In this document: positions 47,075 through 61,200 of the stretch, in pieces | Numbering within the stretch: position 1 is the first letter of the stretch | How the letters are laid out: each line of letters starts with the position of its first letter | Assembly: GCA_028826165.1 (NCBI GenBank) | Contig: JAPDFW010000090.1 | Coordinates: 62,001 to 126,000, forward strand | Reading direction: 5' to 3' | DNA length: 64,000 nucleotides | Origin: Anaeramoeba ignava | Taxonomy: Eukaryota; Metamonada; Anaeramoebidae | Program-made: the position numbers and the translations under genes | The notes under the pieces: generated by a model | The model's database searches: none | What the model was told of the DNA's origin: nothing | The model's input: the letters and a program-made list of their open reading frames with translations, nothing else

Positions 47075-50051
47075 TTAATTAATTCTTGTTGATAATCTTG
47101 TTGCTTGTTTAATTATTGAAGGTTCATTTGAATAATTTTGGAAAATAAAATCAAGAATTTCTTTTAATTGTTGATTTTTTAATTGTTCAATATTTTCTAT
47201 TTAAAAATTAAAAATTAAAAATTAAAATTAAAATTAAAAATAAAAATTAAAATTAAAAAATACCTTCAATAGAAGCAATATTTGCTAAAGCTCCACAAGC
47301 ATATTTTAAAACTTTTTCATTATTTTTATGATTAATCATTGAATTTAAAATTAACTTAATTCCTTGATTTTGTGCAATAATTCTTTTATTTTCTTCATTA
47401 ACAGCTAAATTCCATAATGATCCACATGCATTAGCTTGTAATTCTCCATTTTTAGGATGAAATTTCATTGATTCCAAAATAGATTGAATTCCATTATGTT
47501 CAACAATAATATTCCTATTACGTTCAGTTACTTCAAGAACCCATAAAGCTGCACATGAATAAGTTTGAAGAAATGAATTTTTTCTGAAATTTTCCATTGT
47601 GTTTAAAATTAATAAAATCCCATTTAAATTTGCAATTATTTGTCTGTTTTCTGTTGAATATTGTGATATTTCCCATAATGTATGAATTGCAAATGATTGA
47701 ATTTGTGGATTTTGTTGGTTCATTTTCATTGCTTCTAAAATGATTTGAATTCCTTTTTGATCTGCAATTTTTGGTTTATTATCACTTCCTCTTGAAATAA
47801 TTTCAATTGTTGATAAAACACTTGGTAAAGTATTCAAAGGAAACATTCTAATTGCTCGAAATAATTCACTTAATAATTCTTCAGCTAATGGAATTTTAAT
47901 ATTCTTTCGATTTGAATATTCATCAACAAATTTCTCAATAATTGATAATTTTGTTTCCCATAAAAGTCTTGATTTCATAGCTTCGGAAAGAACACTTAAA
48001 TGTTTTGAAACATCATTTTCTGTAAATTGTTGATTGATTTGTGCTAATAAAATAAATGGAAGTTGAACCGAATAAGAAATCATTCTTGATATTTTGTTTT
48101 CTACATTTCCAAAATGAATTCTTCCATCATCAACATAGTAAAATCTTTGTAATAAGATACTTATTAATTTTCTTCCTGAATGTGCAATTTTTGTATCAAC
48201 ATTAACTTGTGAAAAACATGAAACAAAAAGTAATTCTTTTGAGAAAATATCACTTGTAATTTTTGATATTGTTGGAAAACATGCAAATATTAATGCAATT
48301 TTATGAAGAATTGCTCTTATTTTCTGTTCTTCTGTTTGAATCAAGTTTTTTTGATTTAAAATTATTGGAACACATTTTTTAAGAAGGATATTTGCACATA
48401 AAAGAAGTTCATCTTCATCTCTGGTTGATAAAAACAAGTGATTATAAATTACGTTTACAAAATGTTCACAAAATGAAGGTGTAATATCTCGATTTTCATT
48501 AAATTGATCAATCATTCCTTCATAATATTCATCTGCTTTTTCTATTGGAATACCTAATTTTTTTAAAAATTCATTTTTAAAAATTCATTTTGAAAATTAA
48601 AATTAAAATTATAATTTATAATTTACCATAATCAAAATATTGTTCAACTTGATAATAACTTTTTTGAGAAACAAGAACTTGAATAAAACGATCAATTAAA
48701 TCAGGATTAAAATCATTAACAAGTTTTAATTTAGTCATTAATTGAGGATTATCAACAGGAAAAACTTTTAAGAATTCAGGTGCGTTTTCAAACAATGAAA
48801 TAACAATTTTTGGAAGATCTGAATGAAGTAAATAAAGAATTAATTTGTATTTTTTTTTATCATTTAAATTTGAAAGTGAATCATTAAATGTTTTAGATCC
48901 AATTCCATTCATTTGTTTCTCAAGAAAATTTCCCATTAATGTTTGAGATTCTTGTTTAATTGTAATGTTAGTTTCATGTGGAAGAAAACTAACAAATGAA
49001 ATTATTGAATCAATTTGTTCATTTACATTTTTCTTAATAAGATTTTTAAAAAACTAATTTTCAAATTAAAATTCATTTTGAAATTAAAATTCATTTTGAA
49101 ATTAAAATTCATTTTGAAATTAAAATTCATTTTCAAATTAAAATTCATTTTGAAATTAAAATTCATTTTGAAATTAAAATTCATTTTGAAATTAAAATTA
49201 ATTTGAAATTAAAATTCATTTTGAAATTAAAATTAAAATTAAAATTAAAATTAAAATTAAAATTAAAATTAAAATTAAAATTAAAATTAATATTAAAATT
49301 CATTTTAAAATTAAAATTCATTTTCAAATTAAAATTCATTTTGAAATTAAAATTCATTTTAAAATTAAAATTCATTTTGAAATTAAAATTCATTTTAAAA
49401 TTAAAATTAAAATTAAAATTAAAATTAAAATTCATTTTGAAATTAAAATTAAAATTAAAATTAAAATTAAAATTCATTTATAAAATTAAAATTCATTTTG
49501 AAATTAAAATTCATTTTGAAATTAAAATTCATTTTGAAATTAAAATTCATTTTGAAATTAAAATTAAAATTAAAATTCATTTTGAAATTAAAATTAAAAT
49601 TAAAATTCATTTTGAAATTAAAATTCATTTTCAAATTAAAATTCATTTTGAAATTAAAATTAATTTTGAAATTAAAATTAAAATTAAAATTCATTTTGAA
49701 ATTAAAATTAAAATTCATTTTGAAATTAAAAAGATTTTAATTTGTTTTTGTTTTTGTTTTTGTTTTTGCTTTTTTCGCTTTTAATAAAAAAAAATTTACT
49801 TGATTTGCTTCATTTATAAGAAATTGAGTAACTTGTTGTTGAATTTTTAAATTAAGAAAAGTGGTTGATTGGTCAATTAATTCATTTGTTTCTGGATTAA
49901 TCCATTGAGTTTTTTGTAAAGTGCTTCTGTCAAATGTTTCTCCAGTTTGTAAAGTAATTGGTTCTAAAAAAATATGATTTGTTGTTGGATCAATTAAAGT
50001 AACTGGTATTTTGACATTTAATTCTGATAAAAGATAATTTGAAATTGACAT
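47075..50051 (-). CDS. U-box/ARM-repeat E3 ubiquitin ligase
   Basis: Four exons (50051-49800, 49053-48627, 48553-47264, 47196-47075) give 696 aa with consistent phases. Exon 1 is a U-box: PVTLIDPTTNHIFLEPITL, then GETFDRSTLQKTQWINPETN, then the C-terminal helix. A helical middle region leads to ARM repeats in exon 3 (KGIQIILEAMKMNQQNPQIQ, NGIQSILESMKFHPKNGELQ, QGIKLILNSMINHKNNEKVL). U-box/ARM proteins bind an E2 through the U-box and substrates through ARM repeats. Intron 1 is 746 bp of 18-bp repeats; the others are 67-73 bp. Intact as read. Convergent with H3 copy 2. Confidence 0.9.
49054..49799 (-). repeat. Intron 1 of the U-box gene, 18-bp repeats
   Basis: 746 bp of AAATTAAAATTCATTTTG-type units and AAAATT hexamers. 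Open frames on both strands here are repeat artefacts, because the splice joins the U-box to the following helix in frame. Confidence 0.85.
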
Positions 50052-50208
50052 TGATTAAATTGTAAAAAATGTGTAGAAAATGTTTTTTTTTGTTTTTTAA
50101 AAAGAAGAAAAAATGAAAAATGAATTTTGATAAAAAAAATTTTTTTTAATTTTTTTCTTTTTTAAAAAAGAAGAAAAAATAAAAATCAATCAAGAATAAA
50201 AAAAAAAT

Positions 50209-51873
<1,665 letters not shown>

Positions 51874-52232
51874 TTTTATTTAAAAAAAAAATGAAAATAA
51901 TAAAAAGGAAAATAAAAAATTAAATTCTCAAATCTTTTTTGTTTTTGTTTTTCTTTTTGTTTTTTGTTTTTTGTTTTTATTTTTTTCCTTTTTGTTTTAA
52001 TTCAGAATTTTAAATCAAAAAAAATAATGAAAATAAATTTTCTCTTTTCACACATCAAATAACAATTTTTCAAACAAGAACCTTTGAAATAAGCAACTTT
52101 AACAAATTAAAACAAAAAATTGAATATTTTGAAATATAATTTTGAAATATAATTTAATTTTGTTTAGTTTTGTTTTTTGATTTAAAAATGAATAAATGAA
52201 TAAATGAAATAATATTTTTTTCTCATAAAAAT
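51874..52232. other. Intergenic stretch, no gene seen
   Basis: 359 bp between the Rab start and the Pumilio stop. Next to the Rab gene, the sense strand has TTTTCATTTTTTTTTTAAAT about 15 nt before the ATG. The rest is T-rich (GTTTTTGTTTTTC) and A-rich sequence that would serve as the Pumilio 3' end. Confidence 0.6.
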
Positions 52233-55200
52233 TTAAATCCAGCCAAGAGTTGTCATTTTTGTAAGAACATGTTTTCCATAAGAATTTGTATCTAAAAGAT
52301 TCAAATTTTGTTTTAATGCAGAAACTAATCTTTGTTGGTCTTTTCCTTTTGCTCTTTCAAGAAATTTTTGAATTACATAATTTGCATATTGATCATTTAC
52401 CATCATTCTAAGTGCATCTCTTTTTGTTTAAATTATTATTTTCAAATTTTATGCAAATTTCAATTTCAATTTCATGTTTGCAAAAAATTTTTTTTAAATT
52501 TTGATTTTGGAAATTATTTACACATTTGCAAGAATTTCGTTTAAAATTTTCTTGGTTTGTTGAGCTGTTCCAAATTCAATACATTTCTCGATTGCATTTG
52601 AAGCATATTTATGTTGTGACATTTTAAGAACTTTTCCGAATACTTTTTGAATTATAGTATTTCTTTGTTCATTTGTGCCATTTTCAAGCATATGTTGAAT
52701 AACATAATTACCAAATTGGTCAAAAACTAATTCGTTTGATAATCGAAGGATTTCTTTATTGATATGATCCTATTTTTTATATATTTTTATATTTATATTT
52801 AAAATTATATTTTTTTTTGTTTTTGTTTTTGCTTTTATATTTACAACTTCAGGACCAGTGCAATGATTTAAAATTCGTTGTATAACTCGACATCCATAAG
52901 GATGTTTTGAAAGTTCAATTGGTTTTTTTGCAAATGTATCAACAATAAATTGAATATGTTTTTGGGGAACGCATTCAATACATTTTTGAATTACATGATT
53001 TCCATTTTGATCATCAATACAATCTAATATTTTCTCTTTTAATTCGGATATTATCATTGCTTGCTCTTCTTCTTTTGCAACTTCAATTGCTTTTTGAACT
53101 ACTCTACATCCATAAATATGTGTTGCGAATTTATAAACATTTCCTTCAAGCATCTTTATTAAAGTTGAAAGTTGATTTTGGTTTCCTAAAGATTTTTAAA
53201 AAAATTTTTTTTAATTCATTTCATTTCATTTCATTTCATTTCATGTTTTTGAAATTTTTTCCATTTCAATAAAATACCGTGAGAAAAAAATTTCTGAACA
53301 ACATAATTCCCGAAAATATTTTGAATCAAATCACCAAAATGAATTTTAATTTCCTGAAAAAGTTGTTCCATTTCATTTTCATCAGCTTTCTCAATTTGTT
53401 GCTGAATAAATCTTGAGCCATGCTGGTCAATACTGAAATCAAAAAGATGGCCAAAAACGTCTTTCAAAGAATAATTAACAACATTTTTATTGAGAGAAAT
53501 ATCTGCAAGAACAGCATGAAAGGGTGAAGAAGAATAAACTTGGCGTTTGTAAGGGAGTTCCCAAGCATATTGATATGCTCTTGGAGTTTCGTATGATTGG
53601 TTTCTGTTTGGATAATGATGTTCGGTGTTATACATCTTGTTTTTGTTGGTATTTCCTCGATCGTAATATTGGTCATATTCCCCATATCCTCCATATTCAT
53701 ATCCCATATAATCTGCTCCCATTCTTGGTGGTGGTGAGAAAAAGTTTCGTACATATGGCTGATTGTATTGTCCGCGTTGTGCTCCTACTGTATATCTTGG
53801 GTCTTCAAAATAACCATAATCTTTTTTTTTTAAAATTTAAATTTTAATTTTCAAAATGAATTTTAATTTTCATTTGAATTTTAATTTTCATTTGAATTTT
53901 AATTTTCAAAATGAATTTTAATTTTAATTTTAATTTTAATTTTAATTTTAATTTTAATTTTAATTTTAATTTGAATTTTAATTTGAATTTTAATTTTCAA
54001 AATGAATTTGAATTTTCAAAATGAATTTTAATTTTAATTTGAATTTTAATTTTAAATTTTAATTTTAATTTTAATTATAATTATAATTTTAATTTTCAAA
54101 ATGAATTTTAATTTTAATTTGAATTTTAATTTTCAAAATGAATTTTAATTTTAATTTTAATTTTAAAATTTTTCATTTATAATTCATACTTTGTTGAGGA
54201 TAATTAGGATCATATTGTCTTGAAGAAGTGTTGAAATTGTTTTGAGGATAATCAGAAAATCTTGAAGTAATTGGAGAATTAATTTGAGGAATTTGATGAG
54301 AATTATCTTGCTTGAAATTGAAGGAATTTGGAGGATTTTGAGTTGGAATATTTGGAATTTGATTTGGAATTTGATTTTGATTTGGAATTTGATTTTGATT
54401 TGGAATATTTGAGTTTCCTTCAATTTCTCTGTTCAAATTTATATTCTGATTTAAAAGGTTATTTCTGTTTTCGTTTTCATGTGAATCTGTTAAATTTGTA
54501 AGAGGAATTTGTAAGAATGATTGTGGAGATACTGCTTTTTGTGGAATTGATTGTGTTGTATTTAATGAAAAAGAATCAAGTTCTCCAATAATTCCTTTTC
54601 TTTGTGTTTGTGGTGATAAATTTTTTAATGGAGATGTTAAGGGACTTTTTTTGGTTTTATCTTTTTTAAATTTGCTAAATAGTAAATCTTGTTGTTCTAA
54701 TCCTTTTCCGTTATCATCTTCATCTTCTTGAAAGTTTATTTTACCATTTGGTTTTTCGTTTTCAGGTTTTATGTCTTCTTTGCTTTCTATTTGTGATTCA
54801 CTGATTAATTTGTAAATATTTTTATAATAAATATTTTTATAGTAAATATTTTTATAGTAAATATTTTTATAATAAATATTTTTATAATAAATATTTTTAT
54901 AGTAAATATTTTTATAGTAAATATTTTTATAATAAATATTTTTATAGTAAATATTTTTATAATAAATATTTTTATAATAAATATTTTTATAGTAAATATT
55001 TTTATAGTAAATATTTTTATAATAAATATTTTTATAATAAATATTTTTATAGTAAATATATTATAAATATATATAAATTTGTTATAAGTATTATTATAAT
55101 AATTATTTTATAAATATTTTATTATATTATAATAAGTATTATTATAATAATTATTTTATAAATATTTTATTATATAGTAAATATTTTTATAGTAAATATT

Positions 55201-56604
55201 TTTATAGTAAATATTTTTTTTCTTAAATTCTTACTTTTTCTCATTTAAATTGCTTGAATTTGGTTTGATTGAATTATTTAAACTTAAATTTTGAAGATTT
55301 GAAATAAGATTGTTGTTGTTGTCTATTAAATTTAGTTTTTTTTAGAAATTTTAATTTTTGATTCTTTTTTTTTAATTTAAAAAATAAAATAAAATAAAAA
55401 AATGCTTACTTTTAGGATTTAAAAATGACAGAAATTGTGATTGAGATAAATTTGTTGGTTTTATCGGGTTAAATGCATTATTATTAGTATTTCCATTAGT
55501 ATTAAGAGTTGTTCTAAAATTTGGAAACTTAAAAAATTTTATTTTTAATTTTAATATTAATTTTAATTTTTATTATAATTTTAATTTATATTTTAATTTA
55601 TATTTTAATTTATATTTTAATTTAATTTTAATTTATATTCTAATTTTAATTTTAATTCTAATTTTAATTTATATTTTAATTTTAATTTTAATTTTAATTT
55701 TAATATTAATTTATTATAATTTTAATTTATATTTTAATTTATATTTTAATTTATATTTTAATTTATATTTTAATTTATATTTTTTTAATTTTAATTTTAA
55801 TTTTAATTTTAATTTTAATTTTTAATTTTAATTTTAATTTCAATTTTAATTTTAATTTTTAATTTATATTTTAAATTTATATTTTAAATTTATATTTTAA
55901 TTTATATTTTAATTTTATTTTTAATTTTAATTCTGATTTTAATTTTAATTTTAATTTTAATTCTGATTTTAATTTTATATTTTAATTTATATTTTAAATT
56001 TATATTTTAATTTTAATTTCAATTTCAATTTCAATTTTAAATTTTAATTTTGATTATAATTTTGATTTTAATTTTGATTTTAATTTTTAATTTCAATTTA
56101 TATTTTAATTTATATTTTAAATTTATATTTTAAATTTATATTTTAATTTTAATTTTAATTTTAATTCTGATTTTAATTTTGATTTTAATTTTAATTTCAA
56201 TTTATATTTTAATTTATATTTTAATTTATATTTTAATTTATATTTTAATTTATATTTTAATTTTATATTTTAATTTTATTTTTAATTTTAATTTCAATTC
56301 TGATTTTAATTTTAATTTTAATTCTGATTTTAATTTTGATTTTAATTTTAATTTCAATTTATATTTTAATTATAATTTTAATATTAATTCTGATTCTGAT
56401 TCTGATTTAAATTGAGATTTTTTTTTTGTTTTTTTATTTTTATTTTTTGTTGTTTTTGTTTTGTTAATTCAAAATTACTTTATTAAAATTTAAAGGAGGA
56501 GCTGAAGGAGGTCGAAATAAAACTTGTTTTGATTGAATTACTGCTAAAATATCTTCAAATGAGTTCTTTGGTTGTTCTTCAACAGTATTTTTTGAATTTT
56601 GCAT
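52233..56604 (-). CDS. Pumilio-family RNA-binding protein (PUF)
   Basis: Eight exons: 56604-56479, 55527-55410, 55322-55235, 54800-54190, 53820-53278, 53185-52845, 52769-52522 and 52419-52233. They total 2262 nt (753 aa) in perfect phase. The N-terminal half is Asn/Gln/Pro-rich disordered sequence. The C-terminal half is a PUM homology domain with eight repeats: DQHGSRFIQQQIEKA, FGNYVVQKFF, IYGCRVVQKAIE, QNGNHVIQKCIE, PYGCRVIQRIL, QFGNYVIQHML, KYASNAIEKCIE and QYANYVIQKFLE. The RNA-contacting triplets are visible in each. PUF proteins bind 3' UTR UGUA-type sites and repress or relocalise mRNAs. The MQNSKNTVEEQPKNS start follows a T-rich leader. Three introns (369, 434 and 951 bp) are AT repeats; the others are 87-102 bp. 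Confidence 0.92.
53821..54189 (-). repeat. Intron 4 of the Pumilio gene, AAAATT/AAAATGAATTT repeats
   Basis: 369 bp whose plus strand is TTTTAA hexamers with AATTTTCAAAATGAATTTTA units. Splicing joins PQQ to NYGYFEDPRY. Confidence 0.8.
54801..55234 (-). repeat. Intron 3 of the Pumilio gene, 16-bp ATTTTTATAGTAAAT repeats
   Basis: About 25 units of ATTTTTATA(A/G)TAAAT, followed by a diverged end. The intron carries its donor GTAAGA next to the coding sequence. Confidence 0.8.
55528..56478 (-). repeat. Intron 1 of the Pumilio gene, TTTTAATTTATA repeats
   Basis: 951 bp of TTTTAA and TTTTAATTTATA units with TTCTGATTTTAA variants. It separates a 42-residue first exon from the rest of the gene. 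Confidence 0.8.
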
Positions 56605-56865
56605 TCAATAATAAAAAAATTTTTTTTTTTGTTTTTTTTTTTTTGTTTTTTGTTTTTTGTTTTTTGTTTTTTGTTTTTTGTTTTTTCGTTGATTTTTTTA
56701 TTTAGAAAGAAAAAAAAAAGAAAGAAGAAAAATAAATTGTGTTTTTTTTTAATAACAAAAAAAAGAAAAGAAAGGAAAAAAATGAAAAAAAACAAATTTT
56801 TTTATTTTTTTTTTTTTTTTTATTTTTATTTTTTTATTCCTCTTTTTTTTTTGTTATTAAAAAAA
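56605..56865. promoter_or_regulatory. Divergent promoter region, Pumilio and FW-domain genes
   Basis: 261 bp between start codons, made of long T-runs (TTTTTTG repeats at 56624-56690), A/G-rich sequence, and a TTTTTTTTCATTTTTTTCC motif on the minus strand near 56772-56790. No ORF here is convincing. Confidence 0.4.
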
Positions 56866-58493
56866 ATGAATTTTGAATATGAAATTTATCATTTCCATTC
56901 AATAAATACACCATATTCTGATTCTTTTTCTGGTGAAATGAATTTAGAAAAAATAGATTATAATTATTTTATTAAACAAATTTGTCAAAAAGAAAAAATT
57001 TTATTTGGAGAAAAAAAAACAAACATTCATAATGGTTTAAAATGGGTTCAAGTAAATAAAAATAATTTTTCATCAATAATTCGACAAGCAAAAAAATTTG
57101 ATAATAAAATTTCAATGCGTAAGTTAAAAGATTTTTATTAATTTTTATTAAATTTTTATTAAATTTTTATTAAATTTTTTTTTCCTTTTTTAATTTTTTT
57201 TTTAATTTTTTTTTAGAGTTGTTTGATTTAGATTCAGGTGTTCCATATAATTCAGATTCAGAAAGTGAATCAAAATCAAAATCAAAATCCAAATCCAAAT
57301 CAATTTCAATTTCAATTTCAATTTCAACTTCAAAATCAATTTCAATTTCAAAATCAATTTCAGAAAATGAATCAAAATCAGAAAATGAATCAATTTCAGA
57401 AAATGAATCAAATTCAGAAAATAAATCAAATTCAGAAAATAAATCAAATTCAGAAAATGAATCAAATTCAGAAAATGAATCAAATTCAGAAAATGAATCA
57501 ATTTCAGAAAATGAAAATCAGAAAAATCAAAGAAAATGAATCAAAATCAAAAAATAAATCAAAATCAAAATCAAAATCAAAAAATAAATCAAAATCAAAA
57601 TCAAAATCAAAAAATAAATCAAATAAACCAGATCAAACACCAAAAAAATCAGATAGAAAATCAAATCAAAAATCAAATCAAAAATCAAATAATAAATCAG
57701 ATAATAAATCAGATAAAAAATCAGATAAAAAATCAGATAAAAAACCAGATAATAAATCAAATAAAAAATCAGATAAAAAATCAGATAAAAAATCAGATAA
57801 AAAACCAAATAATAAACCAGATAAAAAATCAGATAAAAAATCAGATAAATAAACCAGATAATAAATCAAATAAAAAATCAATAAAAAATCAAATAAAAAA
57901 TCAGATAAAAAACCAGATAAAAAATCAAATAAAAAACCAGATAAAAAATCAGATAAAAAATCAGATAAAAAATCAGATAAAAAATCAGATAATAAATCAG
58001 ATAAAAAATTAGATAAAAAACCAGATAAAAAATCAGATAACAAATCAGATAAAAATCAGATAAAAACCAGATAATAAATCAGATAACAAATCAGATAACA
58101 AATCAGATAAAAAATCAAATAAAAAACCAGATAATAAATCAAATAAAAAAAACATAAAAGAACAATCAAAATTTTCATGTGAAATAAAAGGACTTCCAGA
58201 AACAATAGTAACAAAAATAGGAACAAAAAGTTTAAATTTCAATTTTGTAGTTACAAATACAGGAAAAACAAATTTCCCTGAAAAAACAAAAATTATTCAA
58301 TATTTTGGGCATAATCTTTCAGAATCTAAATCTTTTGAAATTAGGTTCTTTGATTCCAAAAAATTCTGTCACTATTTTAGTTCCTCTTCAAATTCCTAAT
58401 AGACCTGGTAAATATATCAGTTATTGGAAATTGCATCCCTTTCAATTTGTTAATAATAAAGCTTGGATTGAATTGAAAGTTGAAGAAAATTAA
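56866..58493 (+). CDS. NBR1-like FW-domain protein with unstable Ser/Lys/Asn/Asp linker
   Basis: Exon 1 (56866-57118) starts MNFEYEIYHFHSINTPY and splices (C|GTAAGT) to an acceptor at 57217, giving QLFDLDSGVPYNSDSE. A 900-bp low-complexity linker follows: SENESNSENKS, then KSDKKSDKKPDNK. After it comes a beta-rich domain: SCEIKGLPETIVTKIGTKSL, TNTGKTNFPEKTK, LGSLIPKNSVTILVPL, PNRPGKYISYWKLH and NKAWIELKV. The N-T-G, PGKYISYW and W-I-L pattern is that of the NBR1 FW (four-tryptophan) domain, found in autophagy receptors. The N-terminal block could be PB1-like, but that is weak. At least four single-base shifts are needed (near 57520, 57850, 58060 and 58340), mostly in the repeat. The protein may be degenerate, hypervariable or mis-assembled. 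Confidence 0.55.
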
Positions 58494-58763
58494 TTAATTA
58501 TTAAATACTTTTGAAAAATTTCTTTTTTTTTTTTTAATAATTTCAATAAAAAAAAATCGGACAAAATTAATTAAAAAAATTTTTTTTATTTATTTTTTTT
58601 TTATTTTCTCTTTTTTTTTAAATCTAAAATTCTATCCACTTTTTTATTAATTTTTTATTTAAATAAAGTTCTAACTGATCAAATAATAATTTAAAAAAAC
58701 ATTTTTTATTATTTAAAATTATTTTTCATTTCTTTTTCTTTTTCTTTTTTTTTTTTTTTTTGA
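58494..58763. other. Intergenic stretch, no gene seen
   Basis: 270 bp of T- and A-runs. A TTTTTCATTTCTTTTTCTTTTTC block ends about 20 nt before the ATG at 58764. Confidence 0.6.
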
Positions 58764-60188
58764 ATGGATCGAAAAAATTTTTTTCATTTCAAAGAAAGCA
58801 ATATTATTGGAAATTTCACTTCAAATTATTCTGATTTTTCATTTCCTTTTCCATTTAATGAAGATTCACAATTTGGTTTTTCGGATAATTTTGAGGATGA
58901 AATATCATTTCAAGAATTTCCTCCAAGTGATTATTTTGAATGGTTTGATACATATAATGGTTTGGGTAAATTCTTTGAAGAATTTAACCAAAAAAAAAAA
59001 TTATTCGAATCAAATATTAAATCTAATATTAAATCTAATATTAAATCTAATATTAAATCTAATATTAAACCATATATTGAATCAGGAATCAAATCAGGAA
59101 TTGAATCAGATATTAAATCTAATATTAAATCTAATATTAAATCAGATATTGAATCTAATATTAAATCTAATATTAAATCTAATATTAAATCTAATATTAA
59201 ATCTAATATTAAATCTAATATTAAATCTAATATTAAATCTAATATTAAATCTAATATTAAATCTAATATTAAATCTAATATTAAATCTAATATTAAATCA
59301 GATATTAAATCAGATATTAAACCAGGAATTGAATCAGAAATCAAATCAGAAATTGAATCAGAAATTAAATCAGAAATTAAATCAGATATTAAATCAGATA
59401 TTGAATCAGATATTAAATCAGGAATTGAATCAGAAATTAAATCAGATATTGAATCAGAAATTAAATCAGATATTAAACCAGGAATTGAATCAGGAATTGA
59501 ATCAGATATTAAACCAGGAATTGAATCAGATATTAAATCAGATATTGAATCAGAAATTAAATCAGGAATTAAATCAGAAATTGAATCAGATATTGAATCA
59601 GGAATTGAATCAGAAATTAAATCAGATATTGAATCAGATATTAAATCAGAAATTGAATCAGATATTAAATCAGGAATCAAATCAGAAATTAAATCAGGAA
59701 TTGAATCAGATATTAAATCAGATATTGAATCAGAAATTAAATCAGATATTAAATCAGGAATTAAATCAGGAATTAAACCAAGCAGACCCCAAAAAAATCA
59801 AAAGAAAAAAACCAAAAAACAAAAAAAAGAGAATAAACAAAGAAAAAGATCCAAAAAATACAAAAAAAGAACAGGAACACTTCAAGAAAAAATGGGTACT
59901 CAATTAGATGGACTAAGTTCAAAACATCCAGAATGGTTTGAAGGTTGGAAATCAAATACTTATGCTAATTTCGTTAAAAATAGTATTTCTCCACAAGAAA
60001 TTTTTATTTCAGATCAAGCAATTTTTTATCTTTCTGGAATCGATCCAAAAAATCAAAAAAAGTCATCTCAAGAGTGGAAGAAAAAAAGAAACGCGATTAT
60101 TCGTTTAATTACAAGAAGAATGGGTTTAAATGGTCAAAATACTGATCGTTCAAAAGAAGGAATTTATCGATTTAAAGAAAAAGATTGA
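58764..60188 (+). CDS. Protein with about 80 S-x-I-K/E tetrapeptide repeats and a conserved-looking C-terminal domain
   Basis: 474 aa, single exon, uninterrupted. Residues 1-80 are Phe/Asp/Glu-rich. Residues about 84-340 are tandem tetrapeptides Ser-(Asn/Asp/Glu/Gly)-Ile-(Lys/Glu), a 12-bp coding microsatellite (TCAGATATTAAA-like). The first third is mainly SNIK. The second part mixes SDIK, SEIE, SGIK and SGIE, so charge alternates. A lysine-rich hinge (KKTKKQKKENKQRKRSKK) is followed by about 100 residues of ordinary sequence: LDGLSSKHPEWFEGWKSN, then SISPQEIFISDQAIFYLSGI, then KRNAIIRLITRRMGLNGQ. No family is recognised. Because the repeat is in-frame, the other frames and strand are also open and yield spurious ORFs. 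Confidence 0.7.
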   Translation: MDRKNFFHFKESNIIGNFTSNYSDFSFPFPFNEDSQFGFSDNFEDEISFQEFPPSDYFEWFDTYNGLGKFFEEFNQKKKLFESNIKSNIKSNIKSNIKSNIKPYIESGIKSGIESDIKSNIKSNIKSDIESNIKSNIKSNIKSNIKSNIKSNIKSNIKSNIKSNIKSNIKSNIKSNIKSDIKSDIKPGIESEIKSEIESEIKSEIKSDIKSDIESDIKSGIESEIKSDIESEIKSDIKPGIESGIESDIKPGIESDIKSDIESEIKSGIKSEIESDIESGIESEIKSDIESDIKSEIESDIKSGIKSEIKSGIESDIKSDIESEIKSDIKSGIKSGIKPSRPQKNQKKKTKKQKKENKQRKRSKKYKKRTGTLQEKMGTQLDGLSSKHPEWFEGWKSNTYANFVKNSISPQEIFISDQAIFYLSGIDPKNQKKSSQEWKKKRNAIIRLITRRMGLNGQNTDRSKEGIYRFKEKD

Positions 60189-60254
60189 GGAAACGATGAT
60201 AATTTCAAAAATGAAGTACAAGTATTTCCTTTTTTATTTTCTTTGATCAAAATT

Positions 60255-61200
60255 TGAGAAAAAACAAAATAAATTAATTGAATTTTCATTTTCATTTTCA
60301 TTCTAATTTTTATTTTCATTTTGATTTTTTAATTTTCATTTTTATTTTCATTTGATTTGATTTTGAATTTGATTTTGAATTTGATTTTGAATTTGATTTT
60401 GAATTTGATTTTGAATTTGATTTTGAATTTGATTTTCATTTTCAATTTCAATTTCAATTTGATTTTTATTTTTATTTTTATTTTTATTTTCATTTTGATT
60501 TTCATTTCCATTTAGAATTTGAAATTGATTTTGAATTTCAATTTGATTTTGATTTTCATTTTGATTTTGAATTTGATTTTGATTTTGATTTGATTTTCAT
60601 TTCCATTTAGAATTTGAAATTGATTTTGAATTTCATTTTGATTTTGATTTTGATTTTGATTTTCATTTTGATTTTGAATTTGATTTTGAATTTGATTTTC
60701 AATTTGATTTTTATTTTTATTTTTATTTTTATTTTCAATTTCAATTTGATTTTTATTTTTATTTTGATTTTCATTTTCATTTTGAATTTGATTTTCAATT
60801 TGATTTACAATTTGATTTTGATTTTGATTTTTATTTTGATTTTGATTTTGATTTTGATTTTGATTTTGATTTTTATTTTCAATTTCAATTTGATTTTCAA
60901 TTTGAATTTGATTTTCATTTTCATTTTAATTTTCATTTTGATTTTGATTTTGATTTCAATTTGATTTTCAATTTCAATTTCAATTTGATTTTTATTTTCA
61001 ATTTGAATTTGATTTTCAATTTCATTTTGATTTTGATTTTGATTTTGATTTTGATTTTGATTTTGAATTTCAATTTGATTTTTATTTTCAATTTTGATTT
61101 TCATTTTTATTTTCAATTTGAATTTGATTTTCATTTTTATTTTCAATTTCAATTTGATTTTCATTTTTATTTTCAATTTCAATTTGATTTTCATTTTTAT
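60255..61200 (-). repeat. Low-complexity ENQ-coding tract, 3' part of the HMG gene
   Basis: 950 bp of ATTTTGATTTTG/ATTTTCATTT units on the plus strand. On the minus strand they would encode IEIENKNENQ and QNQNQNQ runs downstream of the second HMG box. The reading frame switches at about 61090 (AAAA where AAA is expected), so the true C-terminus is unclear. Confidence 0.6.

Noticed and set aside
58931-59680. Minus-strand and third-frame ORFs across the tetrapeptide repeat
   Set aside because: A 12-bp unit without stops opens several frames. Only the plus-strand frame continues into ordinary sequence at both ends.
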